DNA from: Desulfoluna limicola
GTDB lineage: Bacteria > Desulfobacterota > Desulfobacteria > Desulfobacterales > Desulfolunaceae
Reading direction: 5' to 3'
Length of the DNA: 64,000 nucleotides
NCBI RefSeq assembly: GCF_021654575.1
Contig: NZ_AP024488.1
Span: forward strand, 3,805,501 to 3,869,500
The notes beneath the pieces were generated by a model. That model was not told the origin of the DNA. It did no database searches and was given only the letters and a program-made list of their open reading frames with translations. Shown here piece by piece: positions 17,376 to 26,798 of this stretch (position 1 is its first letter; every line of letters begins with the position of its first letter). A program made the position numbers and the translations under genes.

Positions 17376-18374
17376 ATGGACATCAAGAGAACCCTTTCCA
17401 CCCTTTGTGCAGGAGCGTTCCTGCTCATCGGAAGCCAATGCCTTGCGGCCGACAACTACAAGCTGACCCTGAAGCTGAGCCATGTCTTCAGCCCGGCAGA
17501 GCAGCTCACCAAGTCCATGGATGACGTGGCCGAGTCCATTCTGGAGAAGACGGACGGCGCCATCAATATCCAGACCTTCCCCCAGGCGCAGTTGCCTGCC
17601 TACAAAGAGGGCGTTGAGCAGGTGGTTCGCGGAGCAAAATTCATTTCCGTCGAAGACCCGTCTTTCATCGGCGATTATGTCCCCGACTTCAAAGCCCTTT
17701 ACGCACCGATGCTCTACCGAAGCTTCGACGAGTACGTCAAGCTGACCCAGAGCCAGCTGGTCAAAGACATGGAGGCCAAGGCAGAAGAGCAGGGGATCAA
17801 GATCCTCGCCCTCAATTACATCTACGGCTTCAGGAACCTGATCACCCAGAAGGTGATCCAGACTCCGGCAGACCTCAAGGGCATGAAGATCAGAACCCCG
17901 GGTTCCAAGTCCTACATCGATACCCTGACCGCCATGGGCGCCAATGCGACGCCCCTGCCATGGGGCGAGACCCTGTCCGCTGTCCAGCAGGGCGTTGTTG
18001 ACGGGCTTGAAGGCTCCGAGTTCACCAACCTCGGCACCAAGGTCTATGAAGGCCCGACCAAAAATGTTGCCAACACCCGCCACATCCTGGGTACCTGCGG
18101 TGTCTACATCTCAACCAAGGTTTGGAACGACATCCCCGAAAAATACCGGGCAATCATCCAGGACGAGTTCACCAAGGGTGCGGGCAACATGGTGGACCTG
18201 CTCAAGTCCCAGCACGGCGGCGTCGTAAAAGAGCTTGAGTCCTACGGCGTAAAGTTCAACGAAGTGGACGGCGACGCCTTCCGCGCTGCCCTGGCCCCAC
18301 TGTATGTCGAAAAGGATGGCATGACTCCCGGCGTATTCAAATCGATTTTCTCTGAACTCGACGCAATGAGATAA
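17376..18374 (+). CDS. dctP: TRAP transporter substrate-binding protein (DctP family)
   Basis: This periplasmic solute receptor delivers its ligand to the DctQM permease. ATG at 17376 is preceded by AAGGAG and begins a signal peptide (about 24 residues, cleaved after CLAA). The mature 308 residues show the family segments KLSHVFSPAEQLTKSMDDVAE, GMKIRTPGS (the Arg that usually binds a ligand carboxylate) and PLPWGETLSAVQQGVVDGLEG. Retention of the Arg argues for a ligand carrying a carboxylate. The gene neighbours point to a compound with a phosphodiester bond. Confidence 0.94.
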   Translation: MDIKRTLSTLCAGAFLLIGSQCLAADNYKLTLKLSHVFSPAEQLTKSMDDVAESILEKTDGAINIQTFPQAQLPAYKEGVEQVVRGAKFISVEDPSFIGDYVPDFKALYAPMLYRSFDEYVKLTQSQLVKDMEAKAEEQGIKILALNYIYGFRNLITQKVIQTPADLKGMKIRTPGSKSYIDTLTAMGANATPLPWGETLSAVQQGVVDGLEGSEFTNLGTKVYEGPTKNVANTRHILGTCGVYISTKVWNDIPEKYRAIIQDEFTKGAGNMVDLLKSQHGGVVKELESYGVKFNEVDGDAFRAALAPLYVEKDGMTPGVFKSIFSELDAMR

Positions 18375-18426
18375 ACCAATATCCGGCTGCATGGGAGAGC
18401 TTCTTCCATGCAGCTTCGAGAGAAAA

Positions 18427-18912
18427 ATGTCTATTAAAGCCAAAACAATTTTCAGAAATTTCGACCTGATTCTCAGTGGTTTTTTTCTTTGCATTACCGT
18501 GCTGGTCGTCATCGTCAACGTGGCACTTCGATACCTGTTTCAAGGCGGCATTTTCTGGGCCGAAGAGGTGGCCACGTCCGCCTTTATCTGGAGTGTGTTC
18601 GTCGGCGCCGCCTCAGCGTATCGGTACAAGATGCATATCGGCATCGACCTTGTCACAAGCTTGGGCCCCAACGCCTGGCGAAAGTTTATCAGGGTTGTTA
18701 TCGACTGCCTGATGTTCGTTATCAACGGCTATATCGTGTATCTCAGTATTCAGTTTATCCAGGCAAACAAGTTAAAACGCACCCCGGTTCTCGATATTCC
18801 CTCACTCTACATCAACCTGGCATTGACGGTCGGCTTTTCCCTGATGACCGTGTATGCCCTGTATTTTATATACCAGGACACCCGTCAGCTGATTGATCCC
18901 CAGAAAGGCTAA
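18427..18912 (+). CDS. dctQ: TRAP transporter small permease (DctQ family)
   Basis: 161 aa with four membrane helices (about 12-35, 45-65, 80-105, 122-145) and the DctQ signature FWAEEVATSAFIW plus RYKMHIGIDLV. The ATG at 18427 has only a weak GAGAG upstream; an in-frame ATG at 18391 is possible but has no site. The stop overlaps the upstream open part of dctM, so the two are translated together. Confidence 0.9.
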   Translation: MSIKAKTIFRNFDLILSGFFLCITVLVVIVNVALRYLFQGGIFWAEEVATSAFIWSVFVGAASAYRYKMHIGIDLVTSLGPNAWRKFIRVVIDCLMFVINGYIVYLSIQFIQANKLKRTPVLDIPSLYINLALTVGFSLMTVYALYFIYQDTRQLIDPQKG

Positions 18913-18925
18913 GAAGAGGAAAGCC

Positions 18926-20206
18926 ATGATAACGTTTCCCGTCGTCATCGTCATGACGCTCTATTTTACCAGTATTCCCATTGCCTTCGCCCTCCTGGCT
19001 GCGGCTCTGTCCTATTTTACGTTCGGTGATGTGGGCACCCCTCCGGACCTGATCCTGCAGAAGTTCATTACCTCCTGTTCATCGTTTCCATTGCTTGCCG
19101 TGCCCTTCTTTATCATGGCCGGCGAGATCATGAACTACTCCGGAATCAGCGCCAGCCTGATGAGGATGGCAGACGTGCTCACCGGTCACCTGCGCGGCGG
19201 GCTGGCCCAGGTCAACGTCGTGCTCTCCACCCTGATGGGGGGCATTTCCGGCTCGGCCAATGCCGATGCCGCCATGCAGTCAAAGATCCTGGTACCGGAA
19301 ATGACCAAGCGAGGCTACAGCACCCCATTTGCAACGGCCATCACCGCTGCCTCCTCCTCTATCGCACCGGTTATCCCGCCAGGCATCAACCTGATCATTT
19401 ACGCGCTCATCGCCCAGGTATCGGTTGCGAAGATGTTCATCGGAGGCTACGTCCCGGGGTTTTTGATGTGCTTCGGGCTGATGTTGACCGTTCACATGAT
19501 TGCAAAGAAGAGGGATTACAAACCGTCGCGGGAAAAGATGGCGTCGCCCAAAGAGATTTTCGCACAGCTGAAAGAATCGATATGGGGGCTGCTCCTGCCG
19601 TTCGGTATCATTTTGGGGATTCGATTTGGTGTCTTCACACCGACGGAAGCCGGGGCTATGGCGGTCCTCTTCTGCATTATCATCGGGGTCTTCCTCTACA
19701 AAGAGTTGAAGTGGGAGCACGCCCCGATCATTCTGAAAAATACGATTCTGTCCACGAGCTCGGTGATGCTCATCATCATCGCGGCCTCTGTCTTCGGCCA
19801 GTACATGAGCTGGGAGCGGATTCCGCACCAGCTGACCAAGTCCATCCTATCCATTTCCGACTCCACCTGGGTCATCCTGGTCGTGATCAACATCCTGCTC
19901 CTGGTCCTCGGCATGTTCCTTGAGGGCGGCGCGCTGTTGATTATTGTCGCCCCCCTTCTGGTGCCGCTGGTCAAGACAATGAATATCGATCTGGTCCACT
20001 TCGGCCTCATCATGATCGTCAACATCATGATCGGCGGAATCACGCCGCCCTTCGGCTCCATGATGTTCACGACCTGTGCCATCACGGGCGCGACGGTGGG
20101 CGAGTTCGTCCGCGAGGTGTGGCCCTTTATCCTGGCCCTGCTGATGGTGCTGATTGTGGTCACCTACATGCCTTCCGTGGTCATGTTTATCCCTAACCTT
20201 CTTTGA
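18926..20206 (+). CDS. dctM: TRAP transporter large permease (DctM family)
   Basis: This is the ion-coupled import channel of the TRAP system, 426 aa with about twelve membrane helices. Family segments are visible: FPLLAVPFFIMAGEIMN, LMGGISGSANADAA, SSSIAPVIPPGINLIIY, and GMFLEGGALLIIVAPLLVPL followed by GGITPPFGSMMFT. ATG at 18926 follows AGAGGAAAGCC. It lies 13 bp after dctQ, and the GDPD gene starts directly after its stop. Confidence 0.95.
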   Translation: MITFPVVIVMTLYFTSIPIAFALLAAALSYFTFGDVGTPPDLILQKFITSCSSFPLLAVPFFIMAGEIMNYSGISASLMRMADVLTGHLRGGLAQVNVVLSTLMGGISGSANADAAMQSKILVPEMTKRGYSTPFATAITAASSSIAPVIPPGINLIIYALIAQVSVAKMFIGGYVPGFLMCFGLMLTVHMIAKKRDYKPSREKMASPKEIFAQLKESIWGLLLPFGIILGIRFGVFTPTEAGAMAVLFCIIIGVFLYKELKWEHAPIILKNTILSTSSVMLIIIAASVFGQYMSWERIPHQLTKSILSISDSTWVILVVINILLLVLGMFLEGGALLIIVAPLLVPLVKTMNIDLVHFGLIMIVNIMIGGITPPFGSMMFTTCAITGATVGEFVREVWPFILALLMVLIVVTYMPSVVMFIPNLL

Positions 20207-20208
20207 TA

Positions 20209-21165
20209 ATGGGTGCTTCAATGATGTTGATAGGCCATCGAGGCTGCAGCTATCCCGGTTACAACCAGAACACCATCCGTGCCTTTGAAAAAGTGACGGC
20301 CCAGGGGGTTCCCGCCATCGAGTTCGATGTCCAGCTCTGCGCAGACAGGCAACTGGTGGTTGTTCACAATCTCGATCTCGAAGAGGTCTCCACGGGCAAG
20401 GGGGAAGTCTCCAGCACGGATTCCGCCACCCTGAAAACGCTCTACGCCGGCGATCCGGACCGCGGCAAGGACCGCATTCCGTTTTTGCCTGAGGTCCTGG
20501 ACTTTTTCGCCGCCATTGCGCCGGAAAACCGACCCGCCATCCACTTGGAACTCAAGGGGGGCAACACCGGCAGACAGGCGGGTGAACTCTTTACCGGGTA
20601 TGTCGCAGCCGGAAAACTGGCTGTGTCGGACCTGCTCGTAAGCTCGTTTAACTGGCAGGAACTGGAGGCTTTCCGTGAAATCTGCCCCACAGCGAAGATA
20701 GCCCTGCTCGATGGTGCCATCCGACGCAAGCCCCTCCTGGAAAAGACCGGACCAGATGCGAAGCGCTTTTTCGGAGAGATCTTCGCCTACGGCAACGAGG
20801 AGTATATGCTGCCCCGGTTTACCTCAATGGCAGACAACCTGAAACTTCTCGATGAAACATGCAGCGACCCGGAAATACGCGCACTCCTGGCCAAAGAAAT
20901 GGAGACCTGCCTCGGTGGGCTCTATTATACCGGTGAGCTGCTCGATGCGGCCTGCGCACTGAACGCCGCGTCAGTCAATCTCTGGTATCGTACCGTGTCA
21001 CCGGAGTTCATCGAAAAAGCCCATGCACGGGGGCTGGCTGTATTTGTGTACACCGTAAATGATCCGGAAGAGCTGCAGTCCATGGCCGCGATGGGGGTCG
21101 ACGGCGTCTTCACGGATTATTACGCCGAGGCCGCTGGCTTACTGCAAGCCATCGAGCCCGGATAG
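20209..21165 (+). CDS. Glycerophosphodiester phosphodiesterase family protein
   Basis: This TIM-barrel enzyme hydrolyses glycerophosphodiesters to glycerol 3-phosphate and an alcohol, or a related phosphodiester. It has 318 aa without signal peptide, so it acts in the cytosol on imported substrate. The catalytic GHRG at the N terminus, the metal ligands E and D in AIEFDVQL, and H in VVVHNLDL are present. It is longer than most members (about 250), with an insertion near residues 160-230. The start is uncertain: ATG at 20209 two bases after dctM, or ATGATG at 20221; neither has a clear ribosome site, so coupling to dctM is likely. Confidence 0.88.
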   Translation: MGASMMLIGHRGCSYPGYNQNTIRAFEKVTAQGVPAIEFDVQLCADRQLVVVHNLDLEEVSTGKGEVSSTDSATLKTLYAGDPDRGKDRIPFLPEVLDFFAAIAPENRPAIHLELKGGNTGRQAGELFTGYVAAGKLAVSDLLVSSFNWQELEAFREICPTAKIALLDGAIRRKPLLEKTGPDAKRFFGEIFAYGNEEYMLPRFTSMADNLKLLDETCSDPEIRALLAKEMETCLGGLYYTGELLDAACALNAASVNLWYRTVSPEFIEKAHARGLAVFVYTVNDPEELQSMAAMGVDGVFTDYYAEAAGLLQAIEPG

Positions 21166-21269
21166 CCCCCGCAACACCATGTCGCAGCCACGATTTATTT
21201 CGTTGGCGTGATCGTTTTTTCCCATGACCTGTCCGGGCAAGAACAGCCGAAACGCCACAGTGCAGCGAT
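21166..21269. other. Short gene-free stretch
   Basis: Nothing supported is seen between the GDPD gene and the repeat. Confidence 0.3.
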
Positions 21270-21362
21270 GCCTCCGGCGGGCCGCTTTTTGAACATGGCT
21301 CCGCAAAAACGTTCCGGGTCGTTAAGCCCAAACGGTGTGGATTGCGGACATGGGTGATGCAA
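21270..21362. repeat. Dispersed palindromic repeat, half copy (inverted)
   Basis: GCCTCCGGCGGGCCGCTTTTTGAA, then CCGCAAAAACGTTCC, GGGTCGTTAAGCCCAAACGG. This is the reverse complement of the right half of the copy at 8567-8746, down to the GTTTGGGCTTAACGACCCGG core. Confidence 0.8.
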
Positions 21363-21367
21363 TCGAT

Positions 21368-21391
21368 GACGCTGATTTTTAAATCAGCGTC
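21368..21391. other. Perfect 11-bp hairpin
   Basis: GACGCTGATTT and AAATCAGCGTC flank two bases. No T run follows on either strand, so its action as a terminator is unsure. The rest of 21392-21779 shows no supported gene. Confidence 0.6.
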
Positions 21392-21779
21392 GCCAGCCTT
21401 TCCGCCATGGGGTGAAGCGAGTTCCATGAGAATGGCGACAGAAAGACCGGAAGCGTCTATACTTGCCATAACCCTGGTGCCTTTGCCGCGTTCGGCAAGG
21501 TCCGCTGCCCGCCCGTATGTCTCGAGGCTTAGGCCGCTCGGGTCTTCAGGTGACGGTAAAGATTCGATAACGGGCTTTGTGCTTTTTCATTGGCCGCGTG
21601 CACGTTTCACCTTGATTCAACCACACAGTCAAGATATGCCACACAGGTGTGGTGTCGATAAAATGCATTTTTCTTGAGGGGGTTTGTAACCAACTTAAGA
21701 ATGTTAACCGGGCGCAAAAGGTCGTCGGCCTTGGGAATCCCCCTTCAGCCGACGCCCCGCCCAACCATGGCTACTCAAT

Positions 21780-24700
21780 ATGAAACCAATTTCCCGACTC
21801 TTTTTTGACCGATTAGACTACCAGCTCCTGCAAATTGTCGACGACGTGCTGGAACGAGGCCCCAGGTCCCGTGCGTTCCGTTCCCTGCTCCTCGAATACA
21901 TGCACCCCCACGGCATCAAGGAGATGGCTGCACCCCAGGGGTTGCGCATCGCCCATGCGGTGGTCTGCCTGCTCAGCAGCTTTAAAAAAGGCAGTGCCCA
22001 CGACAGGCTGAAAGCACTCCGCGCCCTGCGCGACGAGGTCTTCATCTCCTCATCGACCTACTACCAGAAGAACACAGCGCGGGTTCTCCTGCAGATCATG
22101 AAAGAGCTGGTACGCTCCGGCAACAGCGAGTTGACAAGGCTCAAGCTGGCCCACGACTTCCGCATGGTCTCCGCCGGAAACCCCCGCAGGATCAGAAAAG
22201 AGCTGGCAAACTATCATCTGATTGAAATGCCCGAGGAGTGGACCCAGTTCGCCTTCGACGATCATGTCCACGACGCCAATACCAAGGGACGGAAATCGCC
22301 CACCCACCTGATTACGGATGCCTGGATCAAGGGCATCCGGAACCTTACGGTGGTTTACTACAACTATGTCCGGCCCGAAGTGATCGAGGAGCTGCTGGAA
22401 GCCGGAAGCATCCTCGACATCAAAGTCCACGTCGGCATAGAGATCTCCACCCGTTTTCGCGATAAATATGTGCGCTTTACCTGGGAGCCCGACGGGTTTT
22501 CCGACAACACCACCTTCCTTAAATTCCTGGAAAAAGACAGGGTGATCACCTTCTTCAAAGAGGGCAGGGAGGTCTCCCAGTACCAGCAGAAATATGTGTT
22601 CGATGTTCTGCGCGCATTTAACGCAAAACATCGAAAAGGGCTGAACACCGACCTCAACCTCAACCTCGCCCCGTTATACAAAGATGAGTTTATCGCCTTC
22701 GTTGGAACCGGCCAGCCCTCCATCCTGCACCTTGCGCGCTTTATCCACATCAAGCTTTCGGAGCATATCGAAGACCTGTCCGCGGCCCCTTCCGAAGAGC
22801 CCGGAGAAAAGAGACAGCTTGCCCCGGAGGTGAAAGAGAAAATCACCCAGCTGAGCGTAGAGTCCATCATCGCAGACTACCTTGTTCCCTCCAAGAACCC
22901 TGAAGTCCATGACCCGACGGTCCCCCGCGATGATGCAGACCTACCGAAACTCCTGCAGTGCGGGATCAATGACATCCTGACACGGCTGCTCAGCCTGCAC
23001 CCCAGTTCGAAGTTCATCCTCAACCTCGGCAACCTCTCTGCCCAGGACACCCTTGAGCTGCTCTATGCCGGTGGCGGCATGATTACCCACATTGAGGCGT
23101 ACAACCTGAAAGACGCCCACCACGGAATAAGCGCGGGGGTCACCGTCGGCGGGGAGACGCTCCAGGATGAAGCCGCCCTGACAACAACATCAGAGGCCCA
23201 TGACAGCCTGATCAACAGGCTGCAAAAAGCCCTCAACGACGGCAATGTCATCAACCTCAAAAGCGCCATACGGGAAATTATCCTGGATTACGAGGATCAG
23301 CAGGCGGGAGTGAAATCCCGACTGGAGTCCATGGCCCCGGAGAACAGTCAAACCGCTGCCCTGGCCGATGAGTTTAAGTCGATGATGGAAAGAAAGCTGG
23401 AGCTCATCGACATTCTCTCTGACTTAGAGACATTTCACCGCAGCTACAGCAAGAGAAGCCTGGGCTCCAGGATCGGTTCCGGCTCCACCGGACAGGCAGA
23501 GCACCAGTTCGGAATGGGGTTTGTCGTCTTAGACACCCTCACGGCCAGGGCGCGCAGGCCATTTTTCAGGGGCAACAGGCGGGAGGGGCGCACCCGCATC
23601 CCCGTAAGCGGCCTGATGGTCAAAAACATCCGCACCCGGGTCTCCCCGGCCTCGGACAAACGATCCGTACTAGATGTGTTCAAGCGGCGAGACGCAGGCA
23701 GGCGGGTCAACTGGAGCCTCGACAATTACAGGATGCATCCAGGAAGGCCCGGCAATATCGGAACACTGGGCGGGATGTACACACAGGTCGGAAACGGCAT
23801 CACTGTCGACAGGAAAAGCGACGAGGAGACCCTCGGCGCGCCGTGGAAGTACCTCAACACCAACGTGAAAAACACAGCGAAGGTGCTCATCGGCTTTGTC
23901 CCGGCGTTCCTCACCTTTTTTCTCACCAAGGAGTGGTGGGTCCTGGCATACCTCGGTGCTGTGATCTGGTTTGGCATTACCGGGTCCCGCAACATCATCC
24001 AGTCGGTGCTGGGTGGTGGCGGGCTGCGCCGCTCTCCCCTTCTGCCCTGGAACTCGCTGGTCAGCTGGAGCCGCATTTCCGACTCCCTGCTCTACACCGG
24101 CTTTTCCGTTCCCCTGCTCGACTACCTGGTCAAGACCCTGCTCCTTGACCGGACCTTCGGGGTCACAACCGCCACCAACCCGGTGCTGCTCTATGCCGTG
24201 ATGGGGCTGGCCAACGGCATCTACATTTCCAGCCACAACGTTCTCAGGGGACTTCCCAGGGGCGCCACCGTGGGGAATTTCTTCCGCTCCATCCTGGCCA
24301 TTCCCATGGCCATCCTGCTAAACGGGTTCATCGGCATGGTGCTCGGGATGGCTGGCGTGGTGGACATTACCGGCGCGCTGCAAAAATGGGCGGCGATTAT
24401 CTCCAAGTTCGCCTCGGACTGCGTGGCCGCCTTTATCGAAGGGATCGCCGACAGACAGATCAACGTCACGGCGATGCTGACGGCCTACAAAGCCAAGGTG
24501 TCCCAGCTCTTTTCCGTCTTCTCCCGGCTGGACCTGCTCTTCCCGGAAGAGGACGTCCTCGAGATGCTCCAGACCCCGAAAATCATGATGAAAACCCTAA
24601 GCAGCGAGGCCAACGACCTCGAAAAACTGATCATCGTCAACGCCCTGGACCTCATGTACTTCTGGCTCTATCAGCCTCGATCACAAAAAGCGCTGACCGT

Positions 24701-24908
24701 GATCCTCCAAGACATGTCCCAGGAAGAGTGGCTGATATTCTACCGCTCACAGCTTATCCTGAAACGACACAGAGAGGTCAGTCAGTTCTTTGTCGATGGC
24801 CTGGTCGGCAAAAACTTTTCAAAGGCGCTCTCCTTCTACCTGGACCAGTCCGACCAGTACCTTGCCGATATGAAAAGGCTCGGTGAAACGCGCGCAGCAG
24901 GCGCTTAG
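21780..24908 (+). CDS. Large membrane protein of unknown function
   Basis: The protein has 1042 aa and is not recognised. The N-terminal 480 residues are soluble and contain DDHVHDANTKG (160-170) followed by IKGIRNLTVVYYNY and KVHVGIEIS, an arrangement reminiscent of PHP/amidohydrolase barrels with a DxHxH-like start (inference, weak). Residues 520-690 are basic and charged. Membrane helices follow at about 699-735, 770-790, 800-815 and 833-866, with a 170-residue charged C-terminal tail. No ribosome site is clear at ATG 21780. Codon use matches the chromosomal genes before it. It stands alone, next to the boundary of the defence island. Confidence 0.75.
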   Translation: MKPISRLFFDRLDYQLLQIVDDVLERGPRSRAFRSLLLEYMHPHGIKEMAAPQGLRIAHAVVCLLSSFKKGSAHDRLKALRALRDEVFISSSTYYQKNTARVLLQIMKELVRSGNSELTRLKLAHDFRMVSAGNPRRIRKELANYHLIEMPEEWTQFAFDDHVHDANTKGRKSPTHLITDAWIKGIRNLTVVYYNYVRPEVIEELLEAGSILDIKVHVGIEISTRFRDKYVRFTWEPDGFSDNTTFLKFLEKDRVITFFKEGREVSQYQQKYVFDVLRAFNAKHRKGLNTDLNLNLAPLYKDEFIAFVGTGQPSILHLARFIHIKLSEHIEDLSAAPSEEPGEKRQLAPEVKEKITQLSVESIIADYLVPSKNPEVHDPTVPRDDADLPKLLQCGINDILTRLLSLHPSSKFILNLGNLSAQDTLELLYAGGGMITHIEAYNLKDAHHGISAGVTVGGETLQDEAALTTTSEAHDSLINRLQKALNDGNVINLKSAIREIILDYEDQQAGVKSRLESMAPENSQTAALADEFKSMMERKLELIDILSDLETFHRSYSKRSLGSRIGSGSTGQAEHQFGMGFVVLDTLTARARRPFFRGNRREGRTRIPVSGLMVKNIRTRVSPASDKRSVLDVFKRRDAGRRVNWSLDNYRMHPGRPGNIGTLGGMYTQVGNGITVDRKSDEETLGAPWKYLNTNVKNTAKVLIGFVPAFLTFFLTKEWWVLAYLGAVIWFGITGSRNIIQSVLGGGGLRRSPLLPWNSLVSWSRISDSLLYTGFSVPLLDYLVKTLLLDRTFGVTTATNPVLLYAVMGLANGIYISSHNVLRGLPRGATVGNFFRSILAIPMAILLNGFIGMVLGMAGVVDITGALQKWAAIISKFASDCVAAFIEGIADRQINVTAMLTAYKAKVSQLFSVFSRLDLLFPEEDVLEMLQTPKIMMKTLSSEANDLEKLIIVNALDLMYFWLYQPRSQKALTVILQDMSQEEWLIFYRSQLILKRHREVSQFFVDGLVGKNFSKALSFYLDQSDQYLADMKRLGETRAAGA

Positions 24909-24916
24909 AAATAGCT

Positions 24917-25087
24917 GCCTCCGGCGGCAAGGTGGGCCACCTTGAAAGCTGCTTGCGGATGCGTTTTGCCCCTCGTTCCTCGGAGCAAAGCGCATCCGCC
25001 TTTGATTCAATATTAAGCTGGAATCATGTATAAAAACTTGTTTATCATACTTTTCAAAAGTTTGGCTCCCGGCAGGGCCACCGGAGA
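24917..25087. repeat. Dispersed palindromic repeat, complete copy
   Basis: GCCTCCGGCGGC then the AAGGTGGGCCACCTT hairpin, the GCGGATGCG...CGCATCCGC stem around CCTCGTTCCTCGG, the AACTTGTTTATCA junction, ACTTTTCAAAAGTTT hairpin and the inverted end GGCAGGGCCACCGGAG. About 171 bp, the same length and order as the 40-kb copy. Confidence 0.85.
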
Positions 25088-25103
25088 TAACGTTAAGTGC
25101 TTT

Positions 25104-25171
25104 GCCTCCGGCGGCAAGGGTGGCGAAGCCACTTAGGCAAAAAACACCTTGAAAGCAGATTGCGGATGCTC
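25104..25171. repeat. Dispersed palindromic repeat, half copy
   Basis: GCCTCCGGCGGCAAGGGTGG, CACCTTGAAAGCAGATTGCGG. Left module only, interrupted by GCGAAGCCACTTAGGCAAAAA as also seen (inverted) at the right end of the 50.5-kb copy. Confidence 0.75.
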
Positions 25172-25265
25172 CTGTTCATGCTGCCATAAATGACAGGTGT
25201 TCAGGTGGCCAGCCCTTTGAATCCCAGGGAAGAGGGGGGAGAATTCGAAAGCAAGGACGCAACAA

Positions 25266-25335
25266 AGCACCTTCTTCAAGCATGGCTCTTGTTAAAACAG
25301 TCGCGTTTTAAGCCACGTTACTTGGGGAAGGTGCT
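25266..25335 (+). ncRNA. Candidate structured RNA element
   Basis: A perfect outer stem AGCACCTTC (25266-25274) / GAAGGTGCT (25327-25335) encloses an inner hairpin TTAAAAC (25292-25298) / GTTTTAA (25305-25311) extended by GGCT/AGCC. No known RNA family is recognised. It could be RNA or a DNA site at the island edge; the strand is nominal. Confidence 0.35.
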
Positions 25336-25814
25336 CTCTAAAAAACTCGGGTATCTGTTTATCGGGATTATTTGTGGTGGAGGCGGCGGCCACCGCACGG
25401 AGCACGCAGAGGCCCGTCAATGTGGGCTTTTCAGCCTTCAGGATTTGCAGATACCATCACGGATACCATCAAAAACACACCGTTGCGAAATCACTACAAA
25501 TAGTGTTATTTCAGAGGGTTACAATTAGATTCCCGGTTACAACAACGCCAACCCAGGACATATCCTCATTAAAACAAGTGAGTTACCCCAAAAAAGCGCC
25601 CGCTATCCAATTGCGGTTTTAGCATCAAATCATGGGGTCTTCCGCGCCCCCATTTTATCTTCGGTCCCCGACGTGCAGGGGGCATTTTCCAGTGATGAAA
25701 CCTTACGAAGCCAACTTGGTACCTTTATAAGCAACACGCCCTCATATTGGACTCAACCTCGGACAAATCCTCTATTATTAAGGATTGAGATTCCATATTT
25801 AAACCCCGAGCTGT
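25336..25814. other. Gene-poor island border
   Basis: Short open frames (up to 112 codons from 25190) do not look coding. Base composition shifts from GC-rich to AT-rich here. No promoter, integrase or attachment repeat was found. Confidence 0.4.
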
Positions 25815-26798
25815 TTAACCCTGAACAGCCTGATACGTTTCAACCATTTGGGTGATACCTGTCAGAATATCCTGCCGTAGCGATTCTGGCTCCAACACCA
25901 TCGCATACTCCCCCCACCCCATGACCCACCGCTGAATCTCTTCCGTGCCAGCCACGGTCACTACAAACAAAATAGAGCCATCGGTGTGATCCGTGATGAT
26001 TTGTGAGGGATGCCACACCCGCTCCTTGATCAGGTCAGCCACCTCGCTACTGAAACGAATTTTCACATGAGTCTCCGGCCCCTGATAGATACCAAACGAA
26101 GGCTTCATGAACTGATCCAACTGAAAATCTTCGGGGATGACATACGTGGCATCGGAAACAACAAGCTTTCGTATCCGGTTCACGGCAAAAAACCGCACCT
26201 CCTGCCGAAGCTCACAATGGCCGATGAGATAGATGGACCCTTGAGAAACCAAGAGGGTATAAGGAGCCACGCGTCTTTGGGTCTCGGTTTTTCGGCTTTG
26301 GGTGAAATAGGTCATGTCCACATACTGCTTTGCCTGGATCGCCGCCTCCAACCTGCTGACCATCTCCTCCGTCATTTTCTCCAGCTGCCCGGCCGAATGC
26401 TGAAACGAAACTACGGGCAAGGGCCCACTCTGTTCCAAATAGTCATGAAAACTCTCATGGATGCCCGCTTTAATTTTAGTGAAGAGGGAGTCGAGATCTT
26501 TGTAGATGGAGGTCCCTTTCAGATCCACCATCATGTCCTTAGAAAGATAAAGGGCAATGAGTTCTTCGACCTTGTGAGGTATCGGGAGAGGATTTCTGGC
26601 ATGCTCCATGACGGACCAGTACTGCGCACCGTTAACGGTTTCGCACATAAGGGGGAACCCTGCGGCTTCTAAATCCTGAATATCCCTGTAAACGCTTCTT
26701 TTATCACAAGTCAGATCCAGTATTTTATGCAGATCACCAACCGTTTTGCCCGTTTTTGAGGTCAGCAGCGCCTGGATAATCTTCCACTGCCTAGCCAT
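25815..26798 (-). CDS. WYL-domain transcriptional regulator
   Basis: The protein has 327 aa. Residues 1-60 form a DeoR-like winged helix-turn-helix (WKIIQALLTSKTGKTVGDLHKIL, CDKRSVYRDIQDLEAAGFPL). Residues 140-220 form the WYL ligand-sensing domain (PYTLLVSQGSIYLIGHCELRQEVRFFAVNRI) and the rest the C-terminal WCX extension. ATG at 26798 is chosen for GAGG seven bases upstream; two upstream in-frame starts lack one. WYL regulators often control defence islands, for example BrxR of BREX (family knowledge). Here it is divergent from zorA, so it most likely regulates Zorya and itself. The ligand is unknown. Confidence 0.9.
   Translation of the reverse strand: MARQWKIIQALLTSKTGKTVGDLHKILDLTCDKRSVYRDIQDLEAAGFPLMCETVNGAQYWSVMEHARNPLPIPHKVEELIALYLSKDMMVDLKGTSIYKDLDSLFTKIKAGIHESFHDYLEQSGPLPVVSFQHSAGQLEKMTEEMVSRLEAAIQAKQYVDMTYFTQSRKTETQRRVAPYTLLVSQGSIYLIGHCELRQEVRFFAVNRIRKLVVSDATYVIPEDFQLDQFMKPSFGIYQGPETHVKIRFSSEVADLIKERVWHPSQIITDHTDGSILFVVTVAGTEEIQRWVMGWGEYAMVLEPESLRQDILTGITQMVETYQAVQG

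Noticed and set aside
25190-25528. 112-codon frame at the island border
   Set aside because: Composition is unlike protein, it covers the nested stem structure, and no start signal is seen.
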